DNA of 64,000 nucleotides from Pseudonocardia sp. TRM90224 (GTDB lineage Bacteria; Actinomycetota; Actinomycetes; Mycobacteriales; Pseudonocardiaceae): positions 62,001 through 126,000 of the forward strand of contig NZ_JAJGSX010000024.1 in NCBI RefSeq assembly GCF_021245725.1. The letters are read 5' to 3'. The notes beneath the pieces were generated by a model. It searched no databases. It saw only the letters and a program-made list of their open reading frames with translations, and was not told where the DNA came from. Shown here piece by piece: positions 49,909 through 58,730 of this stretch (its first letter is position 1; each line of letters starts with the position of its first letter). The translations under genes were made by a program, and so were the position numbers.

Positions 49909-51170
49909 GTCTTGCTCGCTTTCTTCTTCGTCCGAGGCGCAGGGTCCACCGTGGCGGTGACCGCGCCGTCGGCGACCCGGATCCGCAGGGTGTCACCCGG
50001 CGCGACCTCGTCGACGGACCGCAGGACGGGCAGCGTGTCGCCCGCGTCGGCCGGCACCCGCTGCACGATCGCGTAGCCGCGGGCCAGCGTCGCGGCCGGG
50101 CCGAGCGTCGCGAGCCGGGCCCGGACGTGCTCCAGGTCGGTGCTCCGCCGGTCCAGCCCGCGCAGGACGCTGCCACGTGCGGAGTCGCGCAGCCGCTCGA
50201 CCTCGGCGGTGTGCGCGTCGAGCGTCCGCAGCGGGTCGGCGAGCACCGGACGCGCCCGCAGGGCCGTGAGCAGGCGTTGCTCGCGGTCGACCCAGCCGGC
50301 CAGGGCGCGCCGCGCCCGGTCTCGCAGGCCCGCGATGCGGGTGGTCTCCTCCGCGAGGTCCGGCACCAACCTGCGGCCGGCCTCGGTCGGCGTCGAGCAG
50401 CGGACGTCGGCGACGTGGTCGACGAGCGGCGTGTCCGGCTCGTGCCCGATCGCCGAGACGACCGGTGTGCGGCAGGCCGCGACCGCACGGCACAGCGTCT
50501 CGTCGGAGAACGGCAGCAGGTCCTCGACGCTGCCGCCGCCGCGGGCGAGCACGATGACGTCGACCTCGGGGTCGCGGTCGAGCACGCCGAGCGCGTCGAC
50601 GATCTGTGCGACGGCCAGCCCGCCCTGCGTCGCGGTGTGCTCGATCCGGAACCGGACCGACGGCCAGCGCGCGGTCGCGTTCGAGACGACGTCGTGCTCC
50701 GCGGCCGACGCCCGCCCGGTGACCAGCCCGATGCAGCCGGGCAGGAACGGCAGGCGACGCTTGCGCGCGGGGTCGAAGAGCCCCTCGGCGGCGAGCAGCT
50801 TGCGCAGCCGCTCGATGCGCGCGAGCAGTTCACCGATGCCGACGGCCCTGATCTCGTCGACCCGCAGGCTCAACGTGCCCCGCCCGAGGAAGAACGACGG
50901 CTTGCCGTGCACGACGACCCGGTTGCCTTCGGCGACCGCGGGCCCGCCGTCGCGGATCAGCCCGACGGGGGCGGTGAGCTGCAGCGACACGTCGGCGGCG
51001 GGGTCGCGCAGCACGAGGAACGCCGTCCCGGTGCCGGGGCGGGCCGTCACCTGCGCGAGCTGGCCCTCGACCCACACCGCGCCGAGCCGGTCGACCCATT
51101 CGGCGATCTTCCGTGCAACCGTGCGGACCGGCCAGGGCTGCTCCGGCGACGTCGCGGGAGGGGTGGTCAC
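49905..51170 (-). CDS. xseA: Exodeoxyribonuclease VII large subunit
   Basis: 421 aa. N-terminal OB fold (VWVEGQLAQVTARPGTGTAFLVLRD), catalytic domain with RLPFLPGCIGLVTGRASAAEHDV, VIVLARGGGSVEDLLPFSDE, SAIGHEPDTPLVDHVADVRCSTPTEA, and a C-terminal helical region binding XseB. GTG 51170 has GGAGGAG upstream, and overlaps the previous stop by 4 bp. Matches Rv1108c. Confidence 0.94.
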   Translation of the reverse strand: MTTPPATSPEQPWPVRTVARKIAEWVDRLGAVWVEGQLAQVTARPGTGTAFLVLRDPAADVSLQLTAPVGLIRDGGPAVAEGNRVVVHGKPSFFLGRGTLSLRVDEIRAVGIGELLARIERLRKLLAAEGLFDPARKRRLPFLPGCIGLVTGRASAAEHDVVSNATARWPSVRFRIEHTATQGGLAVAQIVDALGVLDRDPEVDVIVLARGGGSVEDLLPFSDETLCRAVAACRTPVVSAIGHEPDTPLVDHVADVRCSTPTEAGRRLVPDLAEETTRIAGLRDRARRALAGWVDREQRLLTALRARPVLADPLRTLDAHTAEVERLRDSARGSVLRGLDRRSTDLEHVRARLATLGPAATLARGYAIVQRVPADAGDTLPVLRSVDEVAPGDTLRIRVADGAVTATVDPAPRTKKKASKT

Positions 51171-51697
51171 TCCTCCGTGACCGTGGTGATCCGGTTGGTC
51201 AGCATCGTGACGTACGGGGCGCGGTTCTCGTGCGACGTCTCCCAGACCAACAGCGCGCGCAGGTCGTCGAGGCTGAGGTGGCGCAGCCGGCCGCGCAGCT
51301 GCGGGATGGTGAGCTCGGCGTAGCCGGGCAGCGCGTTGGGCCCGCCGGCGTCGACGTCGCCCGTGGGGACCGGCGTGGGAATCGGCGCAGGTGCGGGGGT
51401 CGGGGTGGGGCGCAGCTCCGTCACGGCGGGGTAGCCGTTGCGCTGCGGCTCGTCCACCTCGTCGTCGAACGTCGCCCACGCCGGCTTCTCCTCGGCGGGG
51501 CGCAGCGTGCCCAGCGCGCGGTCGCCCTTGATGGCCAGCTCGGTGACCTTCTGCTGCACGCGCATCGAGGCCTGCAGCGCCTGGCTGACCGCGGTGACCG
51601 GCAGCTCGACGACCATCCTCGGCAGGTCCCTGGCCTGTTCCACGGCGGTGGCGACCAGGCCTGCGGCGATCCGTACAGGCAGCGGCAGGGGCTTCAT
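51167..51697 (-). CDS. Lipid droplet-associated protein (Rv1109c-like)
   Basis: 176 aa. A long amphipathic N-terminal helical region (LPVRIAAGLVATAVEQARDLPRMVVELPVTAVSQALQASM), a Pro-rich middle (PTPAPAPIPTPVPTG), and a conserved C-terminal region YAELTIPQLRGRLRHLSLDDLRALLVWE. The location next to xseA and this pattern match Rv1109c, annotated in mycobacteria as lipid droplet-associated. Start of the operon with xseA and xseB, all overlapping by 4 bp. Confidence 0.82.
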   Translation of the reverse strand: MKPLPLPVRIAAGLVATAVEQARDLPRMVVELPVTAVSQALQASMRVQQKVTELAIKGDRALGTLRPAEEKPAWATFDDEVDEPQRNGYPAVTELRPTPTPAPAPIPTPVPTGDVDAGGPNALPGYAELTIPQLRGRLRHLSLDDLRALLVWETSHENRAPYVTMLTNRITTVTEE

Positions 51698-51752
51698 GCA
51701 GCACAGTCTCCCCTGTTCCGAGGCCGGTGGCAGCCCCGGGTGGCCCCGACTT

Positions 51753-51812
51753 CCCCACCGTTTTGCCAACCTGCACACCCTCGGGCCCATGTAGGTAGGC
51801 AAAACGGTGGGG
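51753..51812. repeat. Family A palindrome, copy A7
   Basis: CCCCACCGTTTTGCC...GGCAAAACGGTGGGG, with inner AACCTGCAC/GTAGGTA. It lies between divergent genes, 55 bp before the lipid-droplet gene and 57 bp before ispH, the only divergent location of family A. It cannot serve as a terminator of these genes. Confidence 0.9.
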
Positions 51813-51869
51813 AAGTTCGGCGGGTCACGTCCGGAAGCCCGTTCGGAGGGGCGCCCGTAGGCTGGAGGC

Positions 51870-52853
51870 ATGACCGCACCGAGCAGCAAGCGAGTACTGC
51901 TGGCCGCCCCGCGCGGGTACTGCGCCGGCGTCGACCGCGCCGTGGAGGCCGTCGAGCGCGCGCTGGAGCAGCACGGCGCACCGGTCTACGTGCGCAAGCA
52001 GATCGTGCACAACGTGCACGTCGTCGAAACGCTCGAGGCCCGCGGCGCGATCTTCGTCGACGAGACCGACGAGGTGCCGGAGGGCGCGCTCGTCGTGTTC
52101 TCGGCCCACGGCGTCTCACCGGCGGTGCGCGACCAGGCCAAGGAGCGCCAGCTCCGCACGATCGACGCCACGTGCCCGCTGGTCACCAAGGTCCACCACG
52201 AAGCCAAGCGGTTCGCCCGCGAGGACTACGACATCCTGCTCGTCGGCCACCAGGGCCACGAGGAGGTCGAAGGCACGGCAGGCGAGGCGCCGCAGCACGT
52301 CCAGCTGGTGGATTCGGTCGCCGACGTCGCCAACGTGACGGTCCGCGACCCCGAGAAGGTCATCTGGCTCTCGCAGACGACGCTGTCGGTCGACGAGACC
52401 ATGGAGACGGTCCGCGCGCTGCGCGAGCGGTTCCCGGCGCTGCAGAACCCGCCGAGCGACGACATCTGCTACGCCACGCAGAATCGCCAGGTGGCCGTCA
52501 AGACGATGGCGCCGCAGTGCGACCTCGTGCTGGTCGTCGGCTCGCGCAACTCGTCGAACTCGGTGCGGCTCGTCGAGGTCGCGCTGCAAGCCGGCGCCGG
52601 CGCGTCCTACCTGATCGACTTCGCCCGCGAGATCGACGAGAGCTGGCTCGAAGGCGTCACGACGGTCGGTGTCACGAGCGGGGCGTCCGTGCCGGAGGTG
52701 CTGGTCCGCGGCGTGCTCGACTTCCTCGCCGAGCGCGGGTGGGCGCCGGAGTCGGTCGAGGAGGTCACGACCGCCGAGGAGACGCTGGTCTTCTCCTTGC
52801 CGCGCGAGCTCCGTCCTCCTCGTCGCGAGCAGGAGACCGCTTCCGGGAGCTGA
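51870..52853 (+). CDS. ispH: 4-hydroxy-3-methylbut-2-enyl diphosphate reductase
   Basis: 327 aa. The three Cys that hold the iron-sulfur cluster are Cys18 (APRGYCAGVDRA), Cys102 (DATCPLVTKVHH) and Cys200 (DDICYATQNRQ); catalytic Glu and His residues are in VGHQGHEEVEGT. It makes IPP and DMAPP in the last step of the MEP pathway, which feeds the isoprenyl synthase elsewhere in the window. Its last 89 bp overlap the DUF6542 gene on the other strand. Rv1110 by synteny. Confidence 0.95.
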   Translation: MTAPSSKRVLLAAPRGYCAGVDRAVEAVERALEQHGAPVYVRKQIVHNVHVVETLEARGAIFVDETDEVPEGALVVFSAHGVSPAVRDQAKERQLRTIDATCPLVTKVHHEAKRFAREDYDILLVGHQGHEEVEGTAGEAPQHVQLVDSVADVANVTVRDPEKVIWLSQTTLSVDETMETVRALRERFPALQNPPSDDICYATQNRQVAVKTMAPQCDLVLVVGSRNSSNSVRLVEVALQAGAGASYLIDFAREIDESWLEGVTTVGVTSGASVPEVLVRGVLDFLAERGWAPESVEEVTTAEETLVFSLPRELRPPRREQETASGS

Positions 52854-53367
52854 CCTCCCGCTCCGCCCGTTCAGACCGATCAGGGCGTTCCCGCTCTGTC
52901 GGCTCGCTGCCCAGGCGCTGCAGCAGCATCCGCACCGAACCGATCAGGACGACGGCTCCGGTGGTCCACGCCATCGTCGGGAACGCGTTGACCAGCGGCG
53001 CGCCGATCACCAGCAGCCGCTCGGCCACCCCGGCGCCCGGTTTGGGCGTGCCGGCGAGCAGCACGACGATCGGCACCGCGACGGCCAGGAGCAGCGGTGG
53101 CTGCACCATCGGCCCGAAGATCGCCGCGCGGCGCACCCACGCGACGGCGAGCACACAGCCCGCGACGTAGCAAATGGTGAAGACGAGCCCGAGCGTCCCG
53201 ATGCGGGCGATGTCGGCGAAAACCCCCAACAGGGTGAATCCGGCGCCGATTCCGATGGCGACGAGCGGCGCGACACCGGGCACCGTCGGCAGCAGCGAGC
53301 GCTCGGCGACGGGGATGCCGCCGCCACCCGGCTTGCCCCGCTGCGCCCCGCGCCCGCGCTCGCTCAT
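52765..53367 (-). CDS. DUF6542 membrane protein (Rv1111c-like)
   Basis: 200 aa. About four membrane segments from residue 25 to 145 (GVAPLVAIGIGAGFTLLGVF, IGTLGLVFTICYVAGCVLAV, PPLLLAVAVPIVVLLAG and one around residues 129-148), then a highly charged tail. ATG 53367 overlaps the rmuC stop. Its 3' end lies 89 bp inside ispH, antisense. Function unknown. Confidence 0.8.
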   Translation of the reverse strand: MSERGRGAQRGKPGGGGIPVAERSLLPTVPGVAPLVAIGIGAGFTLLGVFADIARIGTLGLVFTICYVAGCVLAVAWVRRAAIFGPMVQPPLLLAVAVPIVVLLAGTPKPGAGVAERLLVIGAPLVNAFPTMAWTTGAVVLIGSVRMLLQRLGSEPTERERPDRSERAEREVSSRKRSPARDEEDGARAARRRPASPRRS

Positions 53368-54878
53368 CCCGTCACGGTAGCCCGCGACCCGGGTTCGGGC
53401 TGATCAGGCCGGGGGATCTGGTGCAAAGCGATCAAGGAATCGTCCGCGGAAGCCACCAGTTCCGGGGCGGAGAGCGTGCGTGCGCCGCGCTCGACCTGAG
53501 CCGGCGCGGTCAGCTCCTCGTCGGCCACCTGCAGCTCCGTCAGCTTCCGCGCGCTGACGAGCACCCGCGCCTCCAGCGACGAGACCGTGCGGTTGTAGCT
53601 GTCGACGGCGGCGTCGAGCCCACGCCCGAGCTTCGCGAAGTGCGTGCCCATCGTGGCGAGCCGGCCGTGCAGCTCCTTGCCCAGCTGGTGCACCTGCGCG
53701 GCGTTGCGCGCGAGCGCCTCCTGCCGCCAGCTGTACGCGACGGTGCGCAGCAGCGCGATCAGCGTCGACGGCGTCGCGATCACGACGTTCTGCGCGAACG
53801 CGTGCTCCATCAGCGACGGGTCGGACTGCAGCGCCGCCTCCAGGAACGGGTCGCCCGGCACGAACAGCACGACGAACTCCGGCGACGGCGTGAACACCTC
53901 CCAGTACGACTTCGCCGAGAGCGAGTCGACGTGCTGACGCAGCTGGCGCGCGTGTGCGGCGAGCCGCTCGGTGTGGTGCGCGGAGTCCCTGCTCTCGACG
54001 GCCTCCAGGTATGCCGCGAACGGCACCTTCGCGTCGACGACGATCTGCTTGCCACCGGCCAGGTGCACCACCATGTCGGGGCGCACGCCGCCGTCCTCGC
54101 CCTGGCCCGTGACCTGCGTCGAGAAGTCGCAGTGCTCGACCATCCCGGCGAGCTGGACGATCCGTTCGAGCTGCAGCTCGCCCCACCGCCCGCGCACCTG
54201 CGGCGCACGCAGGGCGTTGACCAGCTGCTTCGTCTCGGTCTGGAGCTGCTCCGAGCTGAGCTTCATCGCGCTGACCTGCTCGCGCAGCCCTGCGTAGGCC
54301 GATTCGCGCTCCTTCTCCACGGTGCGCAGCTGGCCCTCGACCCGCGCCAGCGTGGCCGCGACGGGGTCGAGGAGCTTGCCCAACGCCTGCGCCCGCTCGG
54401 TCGAGTCGCCTTCCGCCTTCGCGTGCAGCGCGGCCGTCGCCTCCTTGATCCGGCCCTCCGCCAGCGCGACGAACTGCTCGTTGTTGCGCGCGAGCGCGTC
54501 GGCCGAGAGGGCCTGGAACGCCTGCTTCAGCTCGGCGTCGCGGCTGGTCAGGAGCGCCTCGCGGTGCACCGACGCCTCACGTTCGCTGCGCAGCGCCGCC
54601 GCGGCCGCGGCTGCCTCCGACTCGGCCCTGCGCAGCCGCTCGACCGCGTTGCTGTGCGCCTCGCTGAGCGCGTCGAGCCGCTCCAGCAGGCCGGTCCGCT
54701 CGGCCCGCACCCCGGCGGCGTCGGAGCGCAGCATGGCCGAGGCCTCCGCGGCGGCGCGCGCCGCATCGGATGCCGCGGCCCGCGCCCGTGACGACGCGAG
54801 CACCCATGTGACACCCGCGCCGAGCGCCAGCCCGACGGCGAGCCCGATCAGAAGTACGGAGACGGCGGCGGTGTCCAC
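53364..54878 (-). CDS. rmuC: DNA recombination protein RmuC
   Basis: 504 aa. N-terminal membrane helix (VSVLLIGLAVGLALGAGVTWVLA), a long coiled coil (about 30-170) rich in Ala, Glu and Arg, then the RmuC nuclease-like domain with RGRWGELQLERIVQLAGM, VDAKVPFAAYLEA and FVPGDPFLEAALQSDP. RmuC limits inversions at short repeats in E. coli. GTG 54878. Confidence 0.93.
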   Translation of the reverse strand: MDTAAVSVLLIGLAVGLALGAGVTWVLASSRARAAASDAARAAAEASAMLRSDAAGVRAERTGLLERLDALSEAHSNAVERLRRAESEAAAAAAALRSEREASVHREALLTSRDAELKQAFQALSADALARNNEQFVALAEGRIKEATAALHAKAEGDSTERAQALGKLLDPVAATLARVEGQLRTVEKERESAYAGLREQVSAMKLSSEQLQTETKQLVNALRAPQVRGRWGELQLERIVQLAGMVEHCDFSTQVTGQGEDGGVRPDMVVHLAGGKQIVVDAKVPFAAYLEAVESRDSAHHTERLAAHARQLRQHVDSLSAKSYWEVFTPSPEFVVLFVPGDPFLEAALQSDPSLMEHAFAQNVVIATPSTLIALLRTVAYSWRQEALARNAAQVHQLGKELHGRLATMGTHFAKLGRGLDAAVDSYNRTVSSLEARVLVSARKLTELQVADEELTAPAQVERGARTLSAPELVASADDSLIALHQIPRPDQPEPGSRATVTG

Positions 54879-54976
54879 GAGATCAAGCGTGCAACGCAAC
54901 CCGTCCGGATCGGAGGCAGGCGCGCCGCGTCGGAAGCCGCGTTGCGCCAAACGGTCGAACGCATGGTCGAGCGGTC

Positions 54977-55041
54977 CCGTCGACAACGACGTCTTGGCTG
55001 AATGTGAGCGCTAACAACGACCAGAACGTCGTTGTCGACGG
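54977..55041. repeat. Family C long palindrome with LacI/cre-like core, copy C2
   Basis: Second copy of the 65-bp palindrome; arms CCGTCGACAACGACGT and ACGTCGTTGTCGACGG pair perfectly, with the central TGTGAGCGCTAACAAC identical to C1. It lies just after the ogt stop and 99 bp before rmuC, both minus strand. Confidence 0.85.
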
Positions 55042-55539
55042 TTATGCGGCTTCGAGCGCCAGCAGCTTGTGCTTGATGTCGGTGCCCCAGCGGAAGCCGC
55101 CGATCGACCCGTCGGTGCGCAGCACGCGGTGGCACGGGACGAAGAGCGCGGCCGCGTTCTTCGCGCAGACCGCCGCGGCGGCCCGGACGGCGCTCGGCCG
55201 GCCGGCCTTCGCCGCGAACTCGGCGTAGCTCACCGGCGCGCCGGCCGGGACCGACCGCAGCACCTCCCAGGCGTGCTCGCGGAACGCGCCGGAACGCTGC
55301 CGCACCGGGACGTCGTCGACCGCGGAGAGGTGGCCGTCGTGGTAGCGGACGATCGCGGCGCCGATGCTGCCGAGATCGCCTTCCGCGAGGTCGGCCGGCT
55401 GCAGGGTGGGGTGGATCAGCGGGAGCAGCTCGTCGAGCCGCGCCGTCCAGCCGGAGGCGAGCACGTGCTCCTCGGCGTCGACGACCGCGGTGAACGGGCC
55501 GATCGGGGTCGCTACGGTCGACCAGGTTGCGGTGTTCAT
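55042..55539 (-). CDS. ogt: Methylated-DNA--[protein]-cysteine S-methyltransferase
   Basis: 165 aa. Active-site Cys136 in FVPCHRVLRTDGS; conserved GAPVSYAEFAAKAGRPSAVRA before it and GGFRWGTDIKHKLL after it. Removes methyl groups from O6-methylguanine in a suicide reaction. ATG 55539 overlaps the stop of the adaA-alkA gene (ATGA), so both repair genes are co-translated. Confidence 0.95.
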   Translation of the reverse strand: MNTATWSTVATPIGPFTAVVDAEEHVLASGWTARLDELLPLIHPTLQPADLAEGDLGSIGAAIVRYHDGHLSAVDDVPVRQRSGAFREHAWEVLRSVPAGAPVSYAEFAAKAGRPSAVRAAAAVCAKNAAALFVPCHRVLRTDGSIGGFRWGTDIKHKLLALEAA

Positions 55540-56987
55540 GACGTCCTCCAGAGGTGCGTGGCAGCGTACGAGCGCCACGGCTTCCAGTTCTCGGCGCGTG
55601 CGGTCAGGGTGTCGATCTCGGACGGCAGCCCGAGCGCGGCTGCGCCGCGGCGGACCCCGAGGTCGGTCGCGAGCAGCTCATCGGGGTCGCCGAGCACACG
55701 CATGGCCAGGTAGCCGGCGGTCCAGGGGCCGATGCCGGGCAGCGCGACGAGCTCCGCGCGCAGGTCGGCGGGGTCGCGGCCGGCGTCGAGCACGAGCCCG
55801 CCGCCGGCGATCTCCTCCGCGATCCGCAGCACGGTCGCGATCCGCGTCGCGGGGCCGGTCAGTACTTCCGCGCCGCGCGCGGCGATCGTCTCCGCGGTGG
55901 GGAAGAGCAGGTCGGGGCCGTCGGTGAGGGCCGGCGGGAGGCGCTCGCCGAGCGCGGCGGCGAGCCGGGCGCCGGCCGTCCGCGCGGCGGCTACGGACAC
56001 CTGCTGGCCGAGTACCGCCCGCAGCGCCGTTTCGGTGCCGTCGACGGTGCCGGGCAACCGGATACCCGGCACGGCCGCGACGCACGGCGCGAACGCCGGG
56101 TCGGTGCCGAGCAGGTCGTCGATCGCGACGGGGTCGGCGTCGAGGTCCAGCAGCCGGCGCAGCCGCGCGACCGCGGGGCCGAGGTCGCGCGGATCGCCGA
56201 GGCGCAGTGTCGCGCCGACGTAGCCGGCGAGCGGCGTGAGCGTCACGGTCGCGGCGCCGTGCGGGAGCCGCAACGTGCGGCGGTACTCGTGCTCGGTGAC
56301 GGTCTCGACGCCGTCGAGCGCGCGGGCGGCGAAGAACGCGAGCAGCCCCGCGGCGTCGAACGGCGGCCGGTACGGCAGCCGCAGCACCAGTGTGCCGGCC
56401 ACGGCGGGAACGGTGCCCCGACGCCGTCCCGACTCGGTGCGCAGCGTCGTCGGTGGCACCCCGTACACCTCGCGCACGGTGTCGTTGAACTGCCGCACGC
56501 TGGCGAAACCCGCCGCGAACGCGATGTCGGCCATCCCGAGCGGCGTCGTCTCGATCAGCAGGCGCGCGGTGTGCGCCCGATGTGCGCGGGCGAGCGCGAG
56601 CGGGCCGGCGCCCAGCTCGGCGGTCAGGACCCGGTTGAGGTGCCGTTCGGAGTAGCCGAGCCGGGCCGCCAAACCGGTGACGCCGTCGCGCTCGACGACG
56701 CCGTCGGTGATGAGTCGCATGGCGCGGGCGGCGATGTCGGCGCGCGTGTTCCAGTCGGGCGAGCCGGGGACGGCGTCGGGCAGGCAGCGCCGGCAGGCCC
56801 GGTAGCCGCGCTGCTGCGCGGCGCCCGCCGTGGGGAGGAACTCGACGTTGGCGCGCTTCGGGGTGGTCGCGGGGCAGGACGGGCGGCAGTAGATCCCCGT
56901 CGTGCGGACGGCGGTGATGAAGTGGCCGTCGAAGCGCGCGTCACGCGAGGCGACGGCGCGGTAGCAGCGTTCCTGGTCGAGCAGCAC
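55536..56987 (-). CDS. alkA: AdaA-AlkA fusion: methyl-sensing regulator plus DNA glycosylase
   Basis: 483 aa. N-terminal Ada zinc module (about 1-80) with TTGIYCRPSC and YRACRRCLPD (four Cys, one accepting methyl groups from phosphotriesters); AraC-type HTH (about 85-180, FNDTVREVYGVPPTTLR); and a C-terminal HhH-GPD AlkA glycosylase with LPGIGPWTAGYLAMRVLGDPDELLATD, catalytic Asp. Senses alkylation, activates its own operon and removes 3-methyladenine. GTG 56987. Same architecture as Rv1317c. Confidence 0.94.
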   Translation of the reverse strand: MLLDQERCYRAVASRDARFDGHFITAVRTTGIYCRPSCPATTPKRANVEFLPTAGAAQQRGYRACRRCLPDAVPGSPDWNTRADIAARAMRLITDGVVERDGVTGLAARLGYSERHLNRVLTAELGAGPLALARAHRAHTARLLIETTPLGMADIAFAAGFASVRQFNDTVREVYGVPPTTLRTESGRRRGTVPAVAGTLVLRLPYRPPFDAAGLLAFFAARALDGVETVTEHEYRRTLRLPHGAATVTLTPLAGYVGATLRLGDPRDLGPAVARLRRLLDLDADPVAIDDLLGTDPAFAPCVAAVPGIRLPGTVDGTETALRAVLGQQVSVAAARTAGARLAAALGERLPPALTDGPDLLFPTAETIAARGAEVLTGPATRIATVLRIAEEIAGGGLVLDAGRDPADLRAELVALPGIGPWTAGYLAMRVLGDPDELLATDLGVRRGAAALGLPSEIDTLTARAENWKPWRSYAATHLWRTS

Positions 56988-57056
56988 AACAACGACACTG
57001 CCACGGCCCGGTACCCCGCACTGGCGGGAATCGGACGCGGATGCTCGCGGGTCTGA

Positions 57057-57428
57057 CTATGTGCCTTCGCAGATCAGGCCGCGGAGCCGGCCGTCCTCGC
57101 AGGCCTGGCGGATCTGCTTGCGCAGCTGGCGTGAGGTGCGGTCGTTGTCGCCCTCCTCGTCGGCCTCCGGCTCGGCCTGGTCGACCAGCGCCTGGACCCG
57201 CTTGCGGGCCGGCGCGATGGCCTCAGCGGCGAGCTGCTTCCCGCTGACCGGGGGACCGGTGACGATCGGGGCGGGCGCGGCCTGCTCCGGGAGCGGCTGC
57301 GAGTCGAACGCGGGGACCGAGACGGGCGGGGCGGCCTCGACGCCCGGCAGGCTCACCGCAGTGACCGTGCCAGCGACGAACATGGCGAACACGGTGGCGG
57401 TGAGGACGAGCCGAGAGGGGTACCGCAA
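57057..57428 (-). CDS. Small secreted protein
   Basis: 123 aa. Signal peptide (YPSRLVLTATVFAMFVAGTVTAVSLPG) and a mature part rich in Pro/Ala, then an acidic/basic helical tail ending CEDGRLRGLICEG with two Cys. TTG 57428 has GGAAGGTGA 7 nt upstream, which supports this unusual start. No family recognised. Convergence with the adaA-alkA promoter region: its 3' end lies about 70 bp upstream of that gene. Confidence 0.65.
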   Translation of the reverse strand: MRYPSRLVLTATVFAMFVAGTVTAVSLPGVEAAPPVSVPAFDSQPLPEQAAPAPIVTGPPVSGKQLAAEAIAPARKRVQALVDQAEPEADEEGDNDRTSRQLRKQIRQACEDGRLRGLICEGT

Positions 57429-57608
57429 GGAGAATCACCTTCCGACGGCTGGTCTTTTCGGGCCGGCCGAGACGCGCTCGGACCAACGCGATCGGGTGAA
57501 CATCACTGTAGAGGGGGCCGATCGGCGGGGTTCGGCTGGCATGTCGAAATCGGCTGCACCGCTCCGAGGTACGCGTGAAAAGTCACCGACCAGAGGGAGC
57601 TGACCACC

Positions 57609-58730
57609 GTGAACGCACTCGAATCCGACGTGCAGGCAGTGCTCGACCAGCGTGTCGAGAGCGGCACCGAGCGCGGTCTGCAGGCCGCCGTCTACCGCGA
57701 CGGGCAGCTCGTGGTCGATGCCGTCGCGGGCATCGCGGACGTGACGACGGGCCGTCCCGTCACGTCCGACACCCCGTTCTTCGCAACCTCGACCGGCAAG
57801 GGGGTCACCGCGACCGTCGTGCACGTGCTCGTCGAGCGCGGCGCCCTCGGCTACGACACCCGGATCGCGGACCTGTGGCCGGAGTTCGCGGCCAACGGCA
57901 AGGGCACCGCGACCGTTGCCGACGCGCTCACGCACCGCGTCGGCGTTCCGGGCCTGCCCGTCGAGCTGACACCCGACGCGTTCCTCGACTGGGACGCGAT
58001 GTGCGCGCTGATCGCCGGCGCGAAGCCGTGGTGGCAACCGGGCACCCGCACCGGCTACCACGCGCAGACGTTCGGCTGGATCATCGGCGAGATCGTCCGC
58101 CGGGCGACCGGACGGCGGATCTCAGAGGTGCTGCGTGACGAGGTCGCCGGCCCGCTCGGGGTGGCGGACGAGCTGTTCTTCGGCGTGCCCGCGGAGCACG
58201 TCGGGCGGCTGGCGCGGCTCGAGGAGCAGCCTGCGCCCGAGGGGGAGGTCGAGGAAATCTCGTTCGGCGAGCCCGCCGACGCGCACGACGGCTGGGTCTG
58301 GGCACCGCCCGCGTGCATGCCGACCGCCGAGTACGGCAACCGCGCTGACATCATGCGGACCGACGTTCCCGCAGGTGCGACGATGACCGCCCGCGCGGTG
58401 GCCCGCATGTATGCAGCGCTCATGCACGATGTCGACAGCGTGCGGCTGATCTCTCCTGCCCGGCTGGAGGCGGCGACCGAGGTGATCGTCGAGGGGCACG
58501 ACGAGATCTTCGGGATGCCGGTGCGACGTGCGCTCGGTTACGCCCGCGACGGGCTAGGCGTCGACGAGGGGTCGCAGACGGTGTTCGGCATGGCCGGCAG
58601 CGGCGGCTGCGCCGCGTACGCCGACCTGGCCACGGGCGTCTCCATCGCGCTCATGAAGAACGTCAACACCTACGGCGACTTCAGCGTCTACGACGAGGTC
58701 GTGCGCACGGTCGCCAAGCACCTGCGCTAG
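57609..58730 (+). CDS. Serine hydrolase, class C beta-lactamase family
   Basis: 373 aa. SxxK motif in ATSTGKGVTA (Ser near residue 60), Tyr motif YHAQTFG near 150, and the third motif likely GMAGSGGCAAYADL. This is the esterase/beta-lactamase (EstB, LACTB) family; no signal peptide, so a cytoplasmic esterase or DD-peptidase-like role. GTG 57609 with GAGGGAG upstream. Its TAG overlaps the TAG of the DedA-like gene on the other strand (CTAG). Confidence 0.87.
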   Translation: MNALESDVQAVLDQRVESGTERGLQAAVYRDGQLVVDAVAGIADVTTGRPVTSDTPFFATSTGKGVTATVVHVLVERGALGYDTRIADLWPEFAANGKGTATVADALTHRVGVPGLPVELTPDAFLDWDAMCALIAGAKPWWQPGTRTGYHAQTFGWIIGEIVRRATGRRISEVLRDEVAGPLGVADELFFGVPAEHVGRLARLEEQPAPEGEVEEISFGEPADAHDGWVWAPPACMPTAEYGNRADIMRTDVPAGATMTARAVARMYAALMHDVDSVRLISPARLEAATEVIVEGHDEIFGMPVRRALGYARDGLGVDEGSQTVFGMAGSGGCAAYADLATGVSIALMKNVNTYGDFSVYDEVVRTVAKHLR

